NCBI GenBank assembly: GCA_023255735.1
Contig: JAGDVP010000001.1
Location: 59,577 to 123,576, forward strand
Reading direction: 5' to 3'
Length of the DNA stretch: 64,000 bases
Origin: Halothiobacillus sp.
Lineage (GTDB): Bacteria > Pseudomonadota > Gammaproteobacteria > Halothiobacillales > Halothiobacillaceae
Shown here: one piece after another, positions 18,617 through 28,009 of the stretch
Layout of the letters: the number at the start of each line of letters is the position of its first letter
Position numbering within the stretch: position 1 is the stretch's first letter
Made by a program: the position numbers and the translations under genes
The notes under the pieces: model-generated
Database searches by the model: none
What the model was told of the DNA's origin: nothing
Seen by the model: only the letters and a program-made list of their open reading frames with translations

Positions 18617-19078
18617 TTAACCCGTGATGGCCGCTTTGACCCACTGGCTTACTGCCGCAAGATCGGCGCGCCCCGCCACTTTAGCACGCACGGCGTTCAT
18701 CACCGCGCCCATTTGCGCCACGCCTACCGTGCCCATGGCGGCGATGACTTCTGCAATAATTTGCCGAATTTCCGCCTCGCTGAGTTTTTCTGGCAGATAG
18801 GTTTCAATGACGCCAAGCTCATACTGTTCCGTGGTGACTAAATCGGTGCGCCCTGCGGCTTCAAACTGGGCAATCGATTCGCGCCGTTGCTTGGTTTGCT
18901 TAACTAAGATGGCGAAAATATCGTCATCGGTGAGCACCACGCGCTCATCGACTTCCTTTTGCTTGATTGCAGACAAAAGCAGGCGAATAACCCCGAGGCG
19001 TTGTTTATCGCCGGATTTCATTGCCTGTTTCATGTCGTCGGTTAAGCGGGCTTTTAATTGGCTTGGTTCGGCGCTCAT
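18617..19078 (-). CDS. yqeY: GatB/YqeY domain protein
   Basis: A 153-residue helical protein of the YqeY family, related to the tRNA-binding tail of the GatB amidotransferase subunit. Cellular role unproven. Conserved stretches are M-K-S-G-D-K-Q-R-L-G-V-I-R-L-L and Y-L-P-E-K-L-S-E-A-E-I. I choose ATG 19078 (M-S-A-E-P-S) because AGGA lies nine bases upstream; the frame extends to 19105 without a good site. It follows rpsU by 51 bases, the classic rpsU-yqeY pair. Confidence 0.9.
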   Translation of the reverse strand: MSAEPSQLKARLTDDMKQAMKSGDKQRLGVIRLLLSAIKQKEVDERVVLTDDDIFAILVKQTKQRRESIAQFEAAGRTDLVTTEQYELGVIETYLPEKLSEAEIRQIIAEVIAAMGTVGVAQMGAVMNAVRAKVAGRADLAAVSQWVKAAITG

Positions 19079-19129
19079 GACGGAATTCCTAAAGTGCGCC
19101 CACAAGCGGGCGCTGGCATTGCCGTTCGC

Positions 19130-19345
19130 TTAGAATAAGCGAACGCGACGTGATTGCTCTTTGGACAGACGCTTTTGGTTGCGTTTGACGGCAGCGGCGT
19201 TTTTACGCTTGCGTTCAGTGGTGGGTTTTTCGTAAAACTCACGCTCGCGCAGCTCGCTGATGATGCCCGCTTTTTCGCAAGAGCGCTTAAACCGACGAAC
19301 TGCAACTTCAAAGGGCTCGTTGTCCCGAACACGTACTGATGGCAT
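19130..19345 (-). CDS. rpsU: 30S ribosomal protein S21
   Basis: A 71-residue, very basic small-subunit protein needed for initiation on many mRNAs. [23 protein letters not shown] and the R/K-rich tail match S21 along its full length. A good promoter lies about 115 bases upstream. In enterics rpsU-dnaG-rpoD form the macromolecular synthesis operon; here rpsU is followed by yqeY and has priA divergent to it. Confidence 0.97.
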   Translation of the reverse strand: MPSVRVRDNEPFEVAVRRFKRSCEKAGIISELREREFYEKPTTERKRKNAAAVKRNQKRLSKEQSRRVRLF

Positions 19346-19465
19346 GAAAATGACTATCCTATTGAATTAATTGGGTGAAAATCGCTGCTAACGCCAGTTT
19401 TGCCCTCAGATTAAGCTCAAAATAAGTTTAAAGCTGAGAATGGCTGTGCAATAAAAAGGCCTTGT

Positions 19466-19493
19466 ATTATAAGGCGGTTGATTTAAGACGCAA
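19466..19493 (-). promoter_or_regulatory. Candidate sigma-70 promoter for rpsU-yqeY
   Basis: On the minus strand TTGCGT (19488-19493), a 16-base spacer and TATAAT (19466-19471). The perfect -10 box and the position give a leader of about 115 bases before the rpsU ATG, room for regulation. Confidence 0.55.
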
Positions 19494-19576
19494 GCATTGA
19501 CGATATCTTTAGTGAATCAGTCGGTATGATGCGGCGCGCAATGGTTGTTTTTTGTTAAGGATTTTTACACCGCCTC

Positions 19577-21784
19577 ATGCCTGAATCTCTTTTTTGTTCG
19601 CCCGATGGGGCGCCCGTACAGTATTGGCAGGTGGCTTTGCCAGGGCCATTGCGGCAATTATTTACCTATTGTATTCCGGCAGGCCAGGCGGTTTGCGCGG
19701 GCATGCGGGTGCGGGTGCCGTTGGGGCGGGGATTTCGTGTGGGGGTGTTGTGGGCGCCCACGCAAGCCTCGGCGGATTGGGTGATTAAACCGATTGAATC
19801 GCTCTGTGATGAGGCGCCGCTGCTTGAGGATGACTTACTGGCGTGTATGGCTTGGGCTGCAGATTATTATCATTATCCTTTGGGGGATGCGTTGTTGGCG
19901 GCTTTTCCGCCTAGCCTGCGCCAAGGTGCGTCGTTGCGCTGTGTGGCGCTTAGGTTATCGGCGGCGGGGCATGCCGCTTTGTTGGCAGATTCGATTCGCG
20001 GTTGTCGGCAAAAAAATTTGATGCTGCAATTGGCCGCAGAACCTCAGGGCGTGGCGGTTCACGCGCTTAGCGACGCGCCGGTGAGTGTGCGTCGTCGATT
20101 AAGCGCGCTGGGGTTGGTTGAAGAATTTGAGTTAACGTCGCTGCCCAGGTGGCCGGCCATTCAAGCAGCGCTGGGGGTGGCGCCGCAATTGAATGCGGCT
20201 CAGGCGGCGGCGGTGCAGGCGGTTTTTGCCACTTTGTCTAAGTTTGCGGTGTGGCTTTTGGATGGGGTGACGGGGAGCGGTAAAACCGAGGTGTATCTTC
20301 ATTTGATTACCGAGGTGCTGGCCGCCGGGCGGCAAGTGTTGGTTTTGGTGCCTGAGATTGCACTGACGCCGCAATGGGTGACCCGTTTTAGTGGCCGTTT
20401 GGGTTTGCGCCCGGCGGTTTTGCATTCGGGGTTGTCTGATGCCGATCGATTACAGGCTTGGCTGGCTGTGCGCTCAGGTTTGGCGCAGGTGGTGATTGGC
20501 ACCCGTTCTGCCGTTTTTCAACCGTTTGCCGATTTGGGCTTGATCGTGGTGGATGAGGAGCACGATGCCTCGCTCAAGCAAAATGAGGGCTTTGGCTATC
20601 ATGCGCGCGATGTGGCGATTTGGCGGGCGCGCAGGCTTAATATTCCGATTGTGCTGGGTTCGGCAACGCCGTCTTTGGAGTCGATCCGCAACCTTGAGTT
20701 GGGGCGTTACCAGGGTTTGCGTTTGCCGGAGCGGGCAGGTGGGGCGGTGTTGCCGAAAATTTACCCGCTGGATGTGCGCACTCAACGCATGCAGGGGGGG
20801 TTGTCTGATGCCTTGCTGGCGGCAATTGAACAGCATTTGCTGGCGGGTGGGCAGGTAATGCTTTATCTCAATCGGCGGGGCTATGCACCGAATTTGTTGT
20901 GTCATGCCTGCGGTTGGGTGGCTGAATGTCCGCACTGTGATTCGTTTGTGACGTGGCATCGGCACGCGCAGCGTTTGCGTTGCCATCATTGTGGCCATGA
21001 GCGGGCGGTGCCCACACACTGCCCGAGTTGCTCGGCGGCTTTAAGCCCGCGTGGTTTGGGTACCGAGCAGCTTGAGGATGTGCTGACGGCGTTGTTTCCC
21101 GGTTTTGGGATTGAGCGGCTGGATCGCGATGCACTGAGCCGGGTGGGGGAATTAGATCGAAGGTTAGCGCGCATTCATTCAGGCGCGGCGCGGTTGATCG
21201 TGGGGACGCAAATTTTGGTCAAGGGGCACGATTTTCCGAATGTGTCGCTGGTGGGTATTGTGGATGCCGATCAAGCGCTGTTTGCGAATGATTTTCGGGG
21301 GGCTGAGCGGTTTGCCCAGCAGTTGATTCAGGTGGCAGGGCGGGCGGGGCGCGCCGATCGGGCGGGGGTGGTGTTGGTGCAAACTCATCATCCGGCGCAT
21401 CCTGGGTTAAATCAGTTGATTAGCCAAGGGTATGGCCATTTTGCCCGTGGCTTGCTGCGTGAGCGAGCCGAGATTGGTTTACCACCGGCACGAAGAGCCG
21501 CCTTAATTCGTGCCGATGGCGCCTCTATTGATGCGCCAAACCAATTACTTGCCGCTATGGCCGATTGGTTAGGACAAATGCCAGACGAGCAACTGGTTAT
21601 TTGGGGACCGGTGCCGGCACCGATGGCCAGGCGGGCGGGACGATACCGCTATCAGCTCTTATTATTGGCGAATGATCGTCCAACGTTGCATCGTGCTTTA
21701 GCCCAGTTGGCGGCATGGCAGGGCAGCCGCCGACCGGCGGGGATTCGCTGGTCGATTGATGTTGACCCGTTGGATATGGCTTAA
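19577..21784 (+). CDS. priA: Primosomal protein N' (replication restart helicase PriA)
   Basis: A 735-residue superfamily 2 DNA helicase that reloads the replisome at collapsed forks. N-terminal 3'-DNA-binding domain (about 1-110), Walker A in LDGVTGSGKTEVYL, DEAH-like box V-V-D-E-E-H-D-A-S, two zinc sites (CHACGWVAECPHCDSF and C-H-H-C-G-H then C-P-S-C), and motif VI in QVAGRAGRADRAG. Length matches E. coli PriA (732). Divergent from rpsU. Frequent G-run codons make many false frames opposite it. Confidence 0.96.
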   Translation: MPESLFCSPDGAPVQYWQVALPGPLRQLFTYCIPAGQAVCAGMRVRVPLGRGFRVGVLWAPTQASADWVIKPIESLCDEAPLLEDDLLACMAWAADYYHYPLGDALLAAFPPSLRQGASLRCVALRLSAAGHAALLADSIRGCRQKNLMLQLAAEPQGVAVHALSDAPVSVRRRLSALGLVEEFELTSLPRWPAIQAALGVAPQLNAAQAAAVQAVFATLSKFAVWLLDGVTGSGKTEVYLHLITEVLAAGRQVLVLVPEIALTPQWVTRFSGRLGLRPAVLHSGLSDADRLQAWLAVRSGLAQVVIGTRSAVFQPFADLGLIVVDEEHDASLKQNEGFGYHARDVAIWRARRLNIPIVLGSATPSLESIRNLELGRYQGLRLPERAGGAVLPKIYPLDVRTQRMQGGLSDALLAAIEQHLLAGGQVMLYLNRRGYAPNLLCHACGWVAECPHCDSFVTWHRHAQRLRCHHCGHERAVPTHCPSCSAALSPRGLGTEQLEDVLTALFPGFGIERLDRDALSRVGELDRRLARIHSGAARLIVGTQILVKGHDFPNVSLVGIVDADQALFANDFRGAERFAQQLIQVAGRAGRADRAGVVLVQTHHPAHPGLNQLISQGYGHFARGLLRERAEIGLPPARRAALIRADGASIDAPNQLLAAMADWLGQMPDEQLVIWGPVPAPMARRAGRYRYQLLLLANDRPTLHRALAQLAAWQGSRRPAGIRWSIDVDPLDMA

Positions 21785-21823
21785 TAGCACCGAGACCGTG
21801 AATTCACCCAGCTACTGAATTAG

Positions 21824-22171
<348 letters not shown>

Positions 22172-22188
22172 GCTTGAGCGCCTGCCTT

Positions 22189-23286
22189 TTAAAATTGAGT
22201 CGGGCGATCAAGTCGATAATCAGTTAAATCCATGATGGCCGGTTGCCCGGTGATGAGGTGAGTTAAAATTTCAGCCACCATCGGCCCCATCGCCAACCCA
22301 TTGCGATAAAAACCCGCACCAACCCACAGCCCTTCGATCTTAGGGTGCGCGCCTAAATAAGGGAGTTCATCCTGCGAGCCTGGTCGCAAGCCCGCCCATT
22401 GCTGGGCGATGGCATTGCGCGCGAGATTCGGCCACAGTGCCACGGCGCGCCGATGTAAATGAGCAATGGCCTCGGTGGTAGTGTGTTTATCAAAGCCCAC
22501 ATGCTCCACGGTTGAGCCCACGACCACCGAGCCATCTTGGCGCGGAATCATATAAATGCCTTGATCCATTAGAATGGTGTGCAAGCCCGGCGCAGGCGCG
22601 GGTTCAAAGCGAATCATCTGGCCGCGTACCGGGAAAATATGCGCGGGGCTTAAGCCGGGCACGAGCCCGCCCGACCAAGCGCCGGCAGTGACAATAACCT
22701 GCCCGGCAGGGTAGGTGGCACGATCGCAGCGCACACCCGTTATGCGGTTGTTTTGAACGAGCAGTTCTAAAGCGGGTTGCTGTTCAAGCAGGATAACCCC
22801 GGCTTGGCGCACCGCCGCAATCAGCGCATGCAGCAAGCGGGGGTTGCGCACGGTGTTTATGTCGGGCAGCCAGAGGGCATTTTGATCCGGTAAATGGGCA
22901 AAGTGGGCGCTGGCGGCTTGCCACTGGTGCGGATACTGATGGCGCGTCGCCCAAGCGGCAATGCGCTCGGCTTCATTCGGGGTTTGAATCGGATCGACAA
23001 CCAGCATGCCACTCGTGTAAAACTCAGGATCCGTGGTTTGCTTGCTGCGCAATTCTTCGATGAAGGCAGGATAGCGTGCCATGCCGGCGGCGGCTAATCG
23101 CATCACAGGTTCGGGATAACGCCAAGCATATAGCGGGCAGAGGATGCCGCCGCCCGCCCACGAGGCCTCGCGGCCGAGCTGAGTCCGCTCTAAAACAGTA
23201 ACGCTTAACCCCGCTTCGCGAACCTTAAGCGCGGTGGTGAGCCCGGCAATGCCGGAGCCAATAATAATGCAGTCCGTATGAGACAA
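22189..23286 (-). CDS. thiO: Glycine oxidase ThiO (FAD-dependent, thiamine thiazole branch)
   Basis: A 365-residue D-amino-acid-oxidase-like flavoprotein. The FAD fingerprint is I-I-I-G-S-G-I-A-G-L-T-T-A-L (about 7-20) with the acidic end T-V-L-E-R. W-A-G-G-G-I-L-C-P and the C-terminal G-L-R-P-G-S with GLWVGAGFYRNGLAMGP fit ThiO, which oxidises glycine to the imine used for the thiazole ring. No other thi gene is near, so a related FAD oxidase is possible. Convergent with glnB, 17 bases apart. Confidence 0.85.
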   Translation of the reverse strand: MSHTDCIIIGSGIAGLTTALKVREAGLSVTVLERTQLGREASWAGGGILCPLYAWRYPEPVMRLAAAGMARYPAFIEELRSKQTTDPEFYTSGMLVVDPIQTPNEAERIAAWATRHQYPHQWQAASAHFAHLPDQNALWLPDINTVRNPRLLHALIAAVRQAGVILLEQQPALELLVQNNRITGVRCDRATYPAGQVIVTAGAWSGGLVPGLSPAHIFPVRGQMIRFEPAPAPGLHTILMDQGIYMIPRQDGSVVVGSTVEHVGFDKHTTTEAIAHLHRRAVALWPNLARNAIAQQWAGLRPGSQDELPYLGAHPKIEGLWVGAGFYRNGLAMGPMVAEILTHLITGQPAIMDLTDYRLDRPTQF

Positions 23287-23604
23287 AATAACGCTCTCGA
23301 ATGGGGTTTAATGTGGGGCGCAAGGCGGGTGCATCAAAGCAAACCCTGATTGCTATTGATGCGCCACCGCTATGATTCTACACGATGCCACCGCGGTGGC
23401 AGGGCGACCTAACTGAATGGGGGGTATTGTTGCCGCTTTGGTGGGTGGGTTTGATGTGGGGTGGCGAAAAAAGCAAGCTTAGGGCGGTGTTTTAGGCGGT
23501 TGATTTCCAAAGCTACTTTTATCGCCAAAGCAGTTTTTTACTGAATTAGACCGATCAGTTTGACCTGATACACACCCCTTGGGTGATTTCACCCAAGCTT
23601 GGTT
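23287..23604. other. Intergenic stretch between thiO and the GGDEF gene
   Basis: No coding frame or RNA gene is evident. It should contain the thiO promoter. A perfect 8-bp hairpin, CTTGGGTG / CACCCAAG, at 23578-23597 lies next to the end of the GGDEF gene. It lacks a U-run on the minus strand, so it is only a weak terminator candidate. Confidence 0.5.
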
Positions 23605-24633
23605 TTATTCCACTTTGCGGGCAAGTTTTGCCTGGTACATGGCCGTATCGGCTTGATGGAGCAGCTCATGGGCAGCCAGGGTGTTTGCCTCGCAGCCGGC
23701 AACGCCAATGCTGGCGCCATCGTAGTGCAGTGTAAGGTTGCTTAACAGATAATCGCCTTGGGTAATATCAAACAACCGTCGTTGTAATTGTTCGCAATCT
23801 TGCAAAGTTGAGGTGGGGGTGGCAATCGCGGCCACCACAAACTCATCGCCGCCATAGCGCGCCACGAGGTCATTTTCTCTAAGGCTTGTTTTTAGACGAT
23901 GCGCCACTTGCTGTAAAAACTCATCACCCGCGCGATGGCCGTGCAGATCATTGATTTTTTTGAAATTATCTAAATCGATAAACGCAAGATGCACCCGCGT
24001 GTTTAAACGCCGGGCAGTGAGTTGCAAGCGATGAAGTTCAATCTCTAACCCGCGCCGATTAAGCAACCCCGTTAAGGGGTCGTGGTGGGCGGTGTGGGTT
24101 AAATCGGTGTTTTGTTTTTTTAATAAATTAATTAATTGCTCGCGCTCAATTTGCCGAGCAATAATTTGCCCAAATAATTTGACGATGGTCATTATCTCAG
24201 GGTCGATGGCTTTTTTATGGGTATCAGCCGCGCAGAGGGTGCCAAAGAGGGTGTTATCGGCCACAAAGATGGGTTCAGAGAGGTAGGTTTGAATACCCAG
24301 CGCGCGCGCCGCTTGTGAATCACCCCAAATTTCTGCCACATCTTGGGTGCAAAATCGATGCTCAGATAAGGCGCGGCGGCAGAGGGTGTCTTGCCAGCTG
24401 ACCGATAGCAGTTCAGGAACTCCAAGCTCAACGGTATTGTGCGAATACAGCACGGTCTGGGTGCTTTTAATAAGATCAATTCGGGTAAAGAAGGTTGAAT
24501 CAAGCCCCGTGACGGATTGCAGGAGCACTAACAACGGGCGCACTAAGCTTTCTAGATTTTTGGCATCAATCATCACCTCTGCCAGTTGGCTGATTAGGCG
24601 GCTATCGAGGTGGCCTGTGGGTGACTTGTTCAT
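23605..24633 (-). CDS. GAF-GGDEF diguanylate cyclase
   Basis: A 342-residue cytoplasmic protein. A GAF sensor domain covers about residues 20-165 (its end has F-G-T-L-C-A-A-D-T-H-K-K), a short coiled helix follows, then a GGDEF domain (about 180-342) starting HDPLTGLLNRRG. The active site is intact, A-R-Y-G-G-D-E-F-V-V, and R-E-N-D lies five residues before it, the RxxD inhibitory site for c-di-GMP feedback. It should make cyclic di-GMP in response to an unknown ligand. Possible downstream targets in this window are the PilZ protein at 49.8 kb and the pga operon. Monocistronic. Confidence 0.92.
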   Translation of the reverse strand: MNKSPTGHLDSRLISQLAEVMIDAKNLESLVRPLLVLLQSVTGLDSTFFTRIDLIKSTQTVLYSHNTVELGVPELLSVSWQDTLCRRALSEHRFCTQDVAEIWGDSQAARALGIQTYLSEPIFVADNTLFGTLCAADTHKKAIDPEIMTIVKLFGQIIARQIEREQLINLLKKQNTDLTHTAHHDPLTGLLNRRGLEIELHRLQLTARRLNTRVHLAFIDLDNFKKINDLHGHRAGDEFLQQVAHRLKTSLRENDLVARYGGDEFVVAAIATPTSTLQDCEQLQRRLFDITQGDYLLSNLTLHYDGASIGVAGCEANTLAAHELLHQADTAMYQAKLARKVE

Positions 24634-24775
24634 TTATTGCGTCCAAAAGTGAAACCGGCTTTTGCGCGAGTGATTTGAATTAAAACCAAAAAATAGATGA
24701 AGGCTTGGGTTTTAATATTCTAGGAACTACTTAAAAAAATAGATTACGGAAGGTGAAAATTAAGGGCGGGGCTAT

Positions 24776-24849
24776 TGGAGCGGGTGATGGGAATCGAACC
24801 CACGCTATTAGCTTGGGAAGCTAAAGTTCTACCATTGAACTACACCCGC
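24776..24849 (-). tRNA. tRNA-Gly (anticodon CCC)
   Basis: The minus strand gives a full cloverleaf: acceptor GCGGGTG / CACCCGC, D-arm with TAGTTCAATGGTAGA, anticodon stem TTAGC / GCTAA with loop TTCCCAA (anticodon CCC), T-arm GGGTTCGATTCCC, discriminator T and an encoded CCA at 24776-24778. Length is 74 with CCA. It is a single gene, not in a cluster. Confidence 0.95.
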
Positions 24850-24893
24850 AAGGCTGCGTATTATCGGGGTAAGGCGCACCCGCTGGCAAGCGA

Positions 24894-25604
24894 TTAGACG
24901 CTGATGCCGAAAAAGTGCCCAATCGCTGAGGTAGCAGCCATGGCTGCCGCGCCCCAAATCAGCACGCGCGAGGCGCCACGCACAATCGAAGCGCCACCAG
25001 TCCATGCCGCCAAGCTGCCTAAAATAATCAGCGCAAGTAGCGTCATGGCAATCACACCGCCAAATAGCCATGCGTGGGGAACCAGCAAGGCGGTCAAAAG
25101 CGGCATGCCGGCGCCCACAGAAAAGGCGGCGGCCGATGAAAAGGCCGCTTGCATGGGGCGCGCGCGGGTAATTTCATGCAGGCCAAGCTCATCGCGGGCG
25201 TGGGCGGCCAGCGGATCGTGTGCCATGAGTTCGGCGGCAACTTGGTCGGCTAGGGGTTTGGATAACCCGCGCTCGACATAAATCGCCGACAGTTCTCGTT
25301 GCTCAAAGTTGAAATTATGTTTTATTTCATGCGCTTCTTGGGCAAGGTCTGCTTGTTCGGTATCTTTTTGCGATTGCACGGATACATACTCACCCGCCGC
25401 CATCGACATGGCGCCCGCGACTAATCCCGCTAAACCGGCCAACATAATGGTGCTGTTATCGGCGTTGCCGGCAATAAAACCGAGCATTAAGCTTGATACG
25501 GAAACGATGCCATCGTTAGCGCCCATGACCGAGGCGCGTAGCCACGAATTGCGGTTAACGCGATGATGTTCGGCGTGTAAATCGAATGTTTCGGGGGTAG
25601 ACAT
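24894..25604 (-). CDS. VIT1/CCC1-family iron or manganese transporter
   Basis: A membrane protein of about 236 residues. After a hydrophilic start (H-A-E-H-H-R-V-N-R) it has the family signature WLRASVMGANDGIVSVSSLM and G-A-M-S-M-A-A-G-E-Y-V-S-V-Q-S-Q in the first membrane pair, a cytoplasmic helical part (E-A-H-E-I-K-H-N-F-N-F, possible metal-binding acidic/His residues), and three more membrane segments to the C-terminus. Homologues move Fe2+ or Mn2+ out of the cytoplasm. I use ATG 25604, which has GCGAGG upstream; the frame extends to 25625. Confidence 0.85.
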   Translation of the reverse strand: MSTPETFDLHAEHHRVNRNSWLRASVMGANDGIVSVSSLMLGFIAGNADNSTIMLAGLAGLVAGAMSMAAGEYVSVQSQKDTEQADLAQEAHEIKHNFNFEQRELSAIYVERGLSKPLADQVAAELMAHDPLAAHARDELGLHEITRARPMQAAFSSAAAFSVGAGMPLLTALLVPHAWLFGGVIAMTLLALIILGSLAAWTGGASIVRGASRVLIWGAAAMAATSAIGHFFGISV

Positions 25605-25794
25605 TGATGGCCTCGCTTGAATCACTGGCGGTATTAATGGGGTTGGGTAAACGGGGGGTGAATTGATCGTTATAAGATTAAACCATAAACCTGTTTTAAT
25701 GCGCGGGCATTGTGCCAGTGTAGTATGGCAATTTAATTATTCTGTCATGCGCCCGCGGCGTTGTGCGTGCGGCGCGTTTGCTTGAGAGTGAATT

Positions 25795-27900
25795 ATGCGG
25801 CATGCGCTTGATGCGTCGAATGAATCGTTGTGTGCGGCGCTGGCGGCGTTGACATCGGATGATGCGAGCATGGCGGCGGCTTGCCAGCGGGCGGCTTTGG
25901 TTTGGGATGGGGATGTTACCCGCGCCCGCGGGCCTCGGGCAGCGTTGGCGCTCTGCGCTATTGGGGCAGATCGGGATACCTTAATGGCGGGTGTTTTATC
26001 CGATCCCAGGCTTTTAGGGCGGATTGATCAAGCCACCTTGCGCGCTGAATTTGGTGCTGTGGTGGCCGAGCAAGTGGCACAAATGCAGCGCCTATTGCAG
26101 TTAGGTGAGCAATATCGCCGCGCGCAATCGGCTGATTGGGTTGAAAATTTGCGCCGTTTGCTGCTTTCATCAATCCGTGATGTACGGGTGATGTTGATTC
26201 AATTAGTGCACCGTTTAGAGCGCTTGCGGGGGCTGGCTTTTGAGCCAGATGAAGCGAAGCGTCGCCAACTGGCCGCTGAAACCTTGGATGTGTATGCGCC
26301 GATTGCGCACCGCTTAGGTCTTGGGCAAATTAAGTGGGAGCTGGAAGATTTAGCCTTTCGCCATTTAGAGCCCACCACCTACAAACGGATTGCCAGTTTA
26401 TTAGATGAGCGGCGCATTGAGCGTGAAGCGTATTTAACCCAAGTGCGCCTTGATTTAGCGCAGGCTTTGCAGGCGGCGGGGATTGAGGCGCGCGTGATGG
26501 GTCGCCCCAAACATATCTTTAGCATCTGGGGGAAAATGCAGCGCAAAAAGCTCAGCTTCGATGCGTTATTTGATGTGCGAGCCTTGCGGGTAGAGGTTGA
26601 GACGGTGGCCGATTGTTATGCCGCGCTCAGTGTGGTGCACAATCGGTTTGCCCCCATTGAGAGCGAGTACGATGATTACATCGCCCGTCCCAAAGAAAAT
26701 GGCTATCAATCGCTGCACACGGCGGTTTTGGCGCATCAAGATAAAGCCTGTGAAGTGCAAATCCGCACGCGTGCTATGCATGCGCAAGCAGAGCTCGGGG
26801 TGGCGGCGCATTGGCGTTATAAAGAAGGCGCGGGCAGTGCGGTTGATCCCTTCGCTGCCGAATTAAATCGGTTGCGGCAAGCGCTGGCGGCGGGCAAGTC
26901 CACCGAGCCTGTGGCGGCGATGGTGTATGTGTTTACCCCTGAAGGCGATATTTTTGCGATGCCGCCAGGTTCTACCGTGCTCGATTATGCGTATCGGGTG
27001 CATACCTTGGTAGGGCATCGCTGCAAAGGCGCTAAAATTAATGGCCAAATTGTGCCGCTTAAAACGGTTTTGAGCCAAGCGGATCGGGTGGAAATTCTGA
27101 CCCAAACCAACCCCGCGCCCAGTCGGGAATGGGCAAGTGCGAATGCGGGTTTTCTTAAGTCTTCGAGCGCGCGCGCTAAGGTGCGCAATTGGTTTCATCA
27201 TTTGGATCAATCGGCGGCGCGGGCATCGGGGGCGGCGCAGTGTGATCGGCTGTTTCGGCGGCTCGGGTTAAATCGCAGCGCACAAATTAAGCTTATTGCC
27301 GCGTTAAATTTTAAAAGCATGGATGCCTTGTTTGATGCCGTAGGCCTGCATCGTTTAGATGCGGCTACCTTGTTGCATACGGCAAGAGCCGTGTTAAAAC
27401 CGGTGGTGCCAAGGCCCGATGCCCACGCGCCGGTGTCTTTAGATCAAATCCCAGGGGTGGGCTTATCGCTGGATGGCATGAAGGCGCAACCCGCCGGTTG
27501 CTGTCATCCGCGCCCCGGCGATTTGGTGCGGGCTTTTATCACGCGGGGGCAGGGCTTGAGTTTACATAAACAAGATTGCCAAAATCTCGCGCATTTGGCG
27601 CAGCAATTTCCCGAGCGGATTTTAGCGGTCGATTGGCCATCGGATCAGGCATCTTGGGTGCAAACGCTGCGTTTAGATGTGTTGGTTGAGGATGTCGCGC
27701 GGTTTTGGTCGGATTTAGGCCCTGTATTAGTGCCCTTTAAAGCGCGGATTTTAGAGAGTCGCTCGCGGCTTGAACGCAACAGCGGGCTCAATGACATTGC
27801 CTTGCAGATTGAGATGCCTGGCGCAATGGACGCCAGCGCCTTGATGAAACGTCTGCAAGGCTTGTTATCGGTTGAATCGGTGCAGCGGCGGGCGAGCTGA
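25795..27900 (+). CDS. relA: (p)ppGpp synthetase RelA (monofunctional type)
   Basis: A 701-residue long RSH protein. The N-terminal hydrolase-like domain lacks the H-D-x-x-E-D metal site (the equivalent region reads S-D-P-R-L-L-G), so hydrolysis is not expected. The synthetase domain has GRPKHIFSIWGKMQRKK, F-D-V-R-A-L-R-V, the E-Y-D-D motif of RelA-type enzymes (SpoT types carry R-x-K-D here), and NGYQSLHTAV. A TGS domain (about 380-440, M-V-Y-V-F-T-P-E-G-D), the conserved C-C-H-P zinc-finger-like region and a C-terminal ACT domain follow. It answers amino-acid starvation on the ribosome. A glycan gene cluster starts 109 bases downstream on the same strand. Confidence 0.94.
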   Translation: MRHALDASNESLCAALAALTSDDASMAAACQRAALVWDGDVTRARGPRAALALCAIGADRDTLMAGVLSDPRLLGRIDQATLRAEFGAVVAEQVAQMQRLLQLGEQYRRAQSADWVENLRRLLLSSIRDVRVMLIQLVHRLERLRGLAFEPDEAKRRQLAAETLDVYAPIAHRLGLGQIKWELEDLAFRHLEPTTYKRIASLLDERRIEREAYLTQVRLDLAQALQAAGIEARVMGRPKHIFSIWGKMQRKKLSFDALFDVRALRVEVETVADCYAALSVVHNRFAPIESEYDDYIARPKENGYQSLHTAVLAHQDKACEVQIRTRAMHAQAELGVAAHWRYKEGAGSAVDPFAAELNRLRQALAAGKSTEPVAAMVYVFTPEGDIFAMPPGSTVLDYAYRVHTLVGHRCKGAKINGQIVPLKTVLSQADRVEILTQTNPAPSREWASANAGFLKSSSARAKVRNWFHHLDQSAARASGAAQCDRLFRRLGLNRSAQIKLIAALNFKSMDALFDAVGLHRLDAATLLHTARAVLKPVVPRPDAHAPVSLDQIPGVGLSLDGMKAQPAGCCHPRPGDLVRAFITRGQGLSLHKQDCQNLAHLAQQFPERILAVDWPSDQASWVQTLRLDVLVEDVARFWSDLGPVLVPFKARILESRSRLERNSGLNDIALQIEMPGAMDASALMKRLQGLLSVESVQRRAS

Positions 27901-28009
27901 CGCGACCGAACATCGCCGCATATTCAGTGGTTTTGTCATGGTTTTTGGCTAACGTGCGACCTTTGGGTTGGCCGCAGACACACCAATTTTTCACCAGAAT
28001 GGGCGCAAC

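Noticed and set aside
20474..21019. A 181-codon minus-strand frame inside priA
   Set aside because: Produced by the codon bias of priA; His/Arg/Gln-rich and without domain motifs.
24776..24849. An integration site at the tRNA-Gly 3' end
   Set aside because: No integrase, repeated tRNA tail or composition change was seen on either side.
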